Source of the DNA: Paraspadella gotoi | Lineage: Eukaryota; Chaetognatha | Direction: 5' to 3' | Assembly: GCA_051294375.1 (NCBI GenBank) | Contig: CM119270.1 | Location: 4,968,152 to 5,032,151 of the forward strand | Length of the DNA: 64,000 nucleotides | Shown here: one piece after another, positions 63,301-64,000 of the stretch | Layout: each line of letters begins with the position of its first letter | How positions within the stretch are numbered: the first letter of the stretch is position 1 | Notes under the pieces: generated by a model | What the model was told of the DNA's origin: nothing | The model's input: only the letters and a program-made list of their open reading frames with translations | Databases searched by the model: none | Program-made: the position numbers and the translations under genes

Positions 63301-63497
63301 AACCTACTCCTCCAGGGAGCCCCTCCTCATCGCCTTCTCCGCGGCCTTCTCCTCCATGTTCTCCCTGGGCGCGGTGGAGACGGCCGTCTTCCCTCTTCTC
63401 GAAGAGGCCTTCGGCTGGAACGTCTTCAATCACGCTTGGGTCTTTTTCGGCGCTCTGCTGGTCGGGGTCGCCGCCCTCGTCGCTATTTTTAGAATAG
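60035..63497 (+). CDS. Major facilitator superfamily transporter, MFSD8/CLN7-like (5' part)
   Basis: Five exons: 60035-60387, 61069-61224, 61584-61712, 62716-63077 and 63316-63497; the gene continues past the window. Hydrophobic spans occur in the order TM1 (VLIGIYLFLDGLEGGFVVP), TM2 (LTVSSFCAASLVCSPLFGKL followed by SDR, the MFS loop 2-3 motif), TM3 (PLLLSSCVIRIFGNALYCA), TM4 (YVYFGRVLSGVGAAVTPALV), TM5/6 in exon 4 and TM7 onward in exon 5 (LIAFSAAFSSMFSLGAVETA, FGWN). The layout resembles MFSD8/CLN7, a lysosomal membrane protein, in its GxGAA TM4 motif, IEERTK loop and VETxVFP segment, but the substrate cannot be inferred. Exon 4 contains at least three frame breaks. Divergent to Ssdp, with about 3.7 kb between start codons. 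Confidence 0.75.
61069..61224 (+). CDS. MFS transporter exon 2
   Basis: Acceptor CCCTCTTTTCAG, donor GTAAGG, in phase 2 and out phase 2; encodes LTVSSFCAASLVCSPLFGKL, SDRFQSAKPLLLSSCVIRIF and GNALYCASQNK. Confidence 0.9.
61338..61500. repeat. GAAT and ATTTATCA tandem repeats
   Basis: About nine GAAT copies, then AATTTATC/AATTTATA octamers for about 115 bases. Intronic. Confidence 0.95.
61584..61712 (+). CDS. MFS transporter exon 3
   Basis: Acceptor TCCTCCCAG, donor GTAAAC, in phase 2 and out phase 2; encodes YVYFGRVLSGVGAAVTPALV, ADVARATRIEERTKIINAVF and VL. Confidence 0.9.
61729..61872. repeat. About 45-bp tandem repeat, 3 copies
   Basis: AAAATTGAAACAATTAATAA, ACATTAACCATCTATTGAT repeated three times directly after exon 3. 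Confidence 0.9.
62010..62472. mobile_element. 0.46-kb element with about 110-bp terminal inverted repeats
   Basis: The left end AGTTAATAGTTTGATTTGGT and the next 90 bases are mirrored at the right end (CATGTAAAGACCAAATCAAA then CTATTAACT), with about 28 perfect outer bases and good matching inward (GGAGGTAACATGATATTTAT). The middle has a 62-codon open frame, Lys/Arg-rich (RIQRQRREEMAKIRRMNFQP), without an ATG at its start. It could be a MITE-like TIR element or the solo remnant of a DNA transposon. It lies in the MFS intron 3. No clear target-site duplication was found. Confidence 0.75.
62716..63077 (+). CDS. MFS transporter exon 4, several frame breaks
   Basis: Acceptor run of A then CAG, donor GTGAGG. 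In one frame RNVG, in the next TWIGYVVVPAFNYFNFRIGA, in a third SGFVAALLFLAQLCLAAPLY followed by FDL, and in a fourth segment ETACVVEKAKANFLASLKST. Each piece is a plausible continuation of the previous one, so small indels separate them. The last break falls at a six-A run (about 63060-63065). The exon is Glu/Gly/Ala-rich in its middle loop, which would be the central cytosolic loop between TM6 and TM7. The breaks may be sequence error or real decay. Confidence 0.6.
63078..63125. repeat. GA microsatellite at the MFS exon 4 donor
   Basis: Begins within the donor sequence GTGAGGAGAGAG. Confidence 0.9.
63316..63497 (+). CDS. MFS transporter exon 5
   Basis: Acceptor CTACTCCTCCAG, donor GTAATT; in phase 2, out phase 1. 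It encodes EPLLIAFSAAFSSMFSLGAV, ETAVFPLLEEAFGWNVFNHA and WVFFGALLVGVAALVAIFRI: a membrane span, a loop and another span. Confidence 0.85.
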
Positions 63498-64000
63498 GTA
63501 ATTGGAAATTAGTTTTATTTTGATAGAAATGATTTAGTGGATTTATTGGCGAGATTCGCTAAATGAAATTGGTACAACAAATACATAACTTTTCCATTTA
63601 TTCAATAAAGAAGCTAACTACCCCGTGTGTCCGTTCGCGAGTGACACCAAAAAAATCTTTACTATTCTTTAAATATTTAATAAACGTATTTCTTAAGTAT
63701 ATCATTAGTTGGAGAACTATTTGACGTTTTTTTTTTTTTTTTTGGTATAAGTTGCATTTCGTGTTTAATTCATTTACTATACTTTATTTAATCTAATACA
63801 ATAAAATTGTCACAAAAACACAATTTTAGGCGTTTTTTTGAATGAATTTTAAAAAATATTTTATATCATCAAAAATTCCTATTAATGGTCTTATCAATGG
63901 CGTATCTGAATTATCGTAATGTTGAGTAATTTTTGAGTAATGATTTTATATTTATTTTTAGTTGTAAATCTTAAGTTTTCTTTATACAATTCGTCCAATT
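63498..64000. other. MFS intron 5 (partial) with SINE tail
   Basis: A reversed SINE family A tail (ATGAAATTGGTACAACAAAT) at 63563-63612, otherwise AT-rich. No further exon before the window end. Confidence 0.6.

Overview
The window is eukaryotic nuclear DNA from a protostome animal, most likely an arthropod and probably a crustacean. The evidence is spliced genes with canonical GT-AG introns, AT-rich introns and intergenic DNA, very dense GA/CT microsatellites, tRNA-derived SINEs, and a tyrosine decarboxylase gene (an octopamine-pathway enzyme typical of protostomes). I cannot name the species. It is a scaffold of at least three contigs, joined by 25-N gaps at 14514-14538 and 22167-22191. Sequence beside the gaps carries many single-base indels.

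Layout. 1-5.7 kb is tandem repeats and AT-rich DNA with no convincing gene. 5.7-6.6 kb holds one clean exon of a tyrosine decarboxylase (Tdc), minus strand. 6.6-14.5 kb has no recognisable gene and includes a G-rich telomere-like minisatellite at 8.8-9.35 kb. 14.5-17.6 kb holds four more Tdc segments (minus strand): three clean exons at 16.85-17.57 kb, one indel-damaged exon at 16.3 kb, and a damaged second copy of the 6.1 kb exon. 17.6-22.2 kb is repeats.

22.2-37.75 kb is one giant inverted repeat. Two arms of about 7.5-7.75 kb flank a 286-bp spacer, and the left arm starts within about 5 bp of the N gap. The right arm carries an intact four-exon MYND zinc-finger gene (plus strand). The left arm carries the same gene on the minus strand, broken by indels, plus about 0.3 kb of SINE sequence that the right arm lacks.

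39.77-56.36 kb is the complete coding sequence of a single-stranded DNA-binding protein of the SSBP2/3/4-Ssdp family on the minus strand. It has ten coding exons (459 codons plus stop) with all splice phases consistent. Its introns hold long microsatellites, a 1.1-kb polypurine tract and a possible internal promoter. 60.0-64 kb, divergent to Ssdp, holds the 5' five exons of a major facilitator superfamily transporter resembling MFSD8/CLN7. Exon 4 of that gene shows several frame breaks, and an intron of it carries a 0.46-kb element with long terminal inverted repeats.

The genes do not form a pathway. They are ordinary neighbours: a nuclear LIM-complex cofactor, a membrane transporter, an amine-synthesis enzyme and an uncharacterised MYND protein. 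I did not find a new defence or mobile system. The most unusual structure is the 15.5-kb palindrome.
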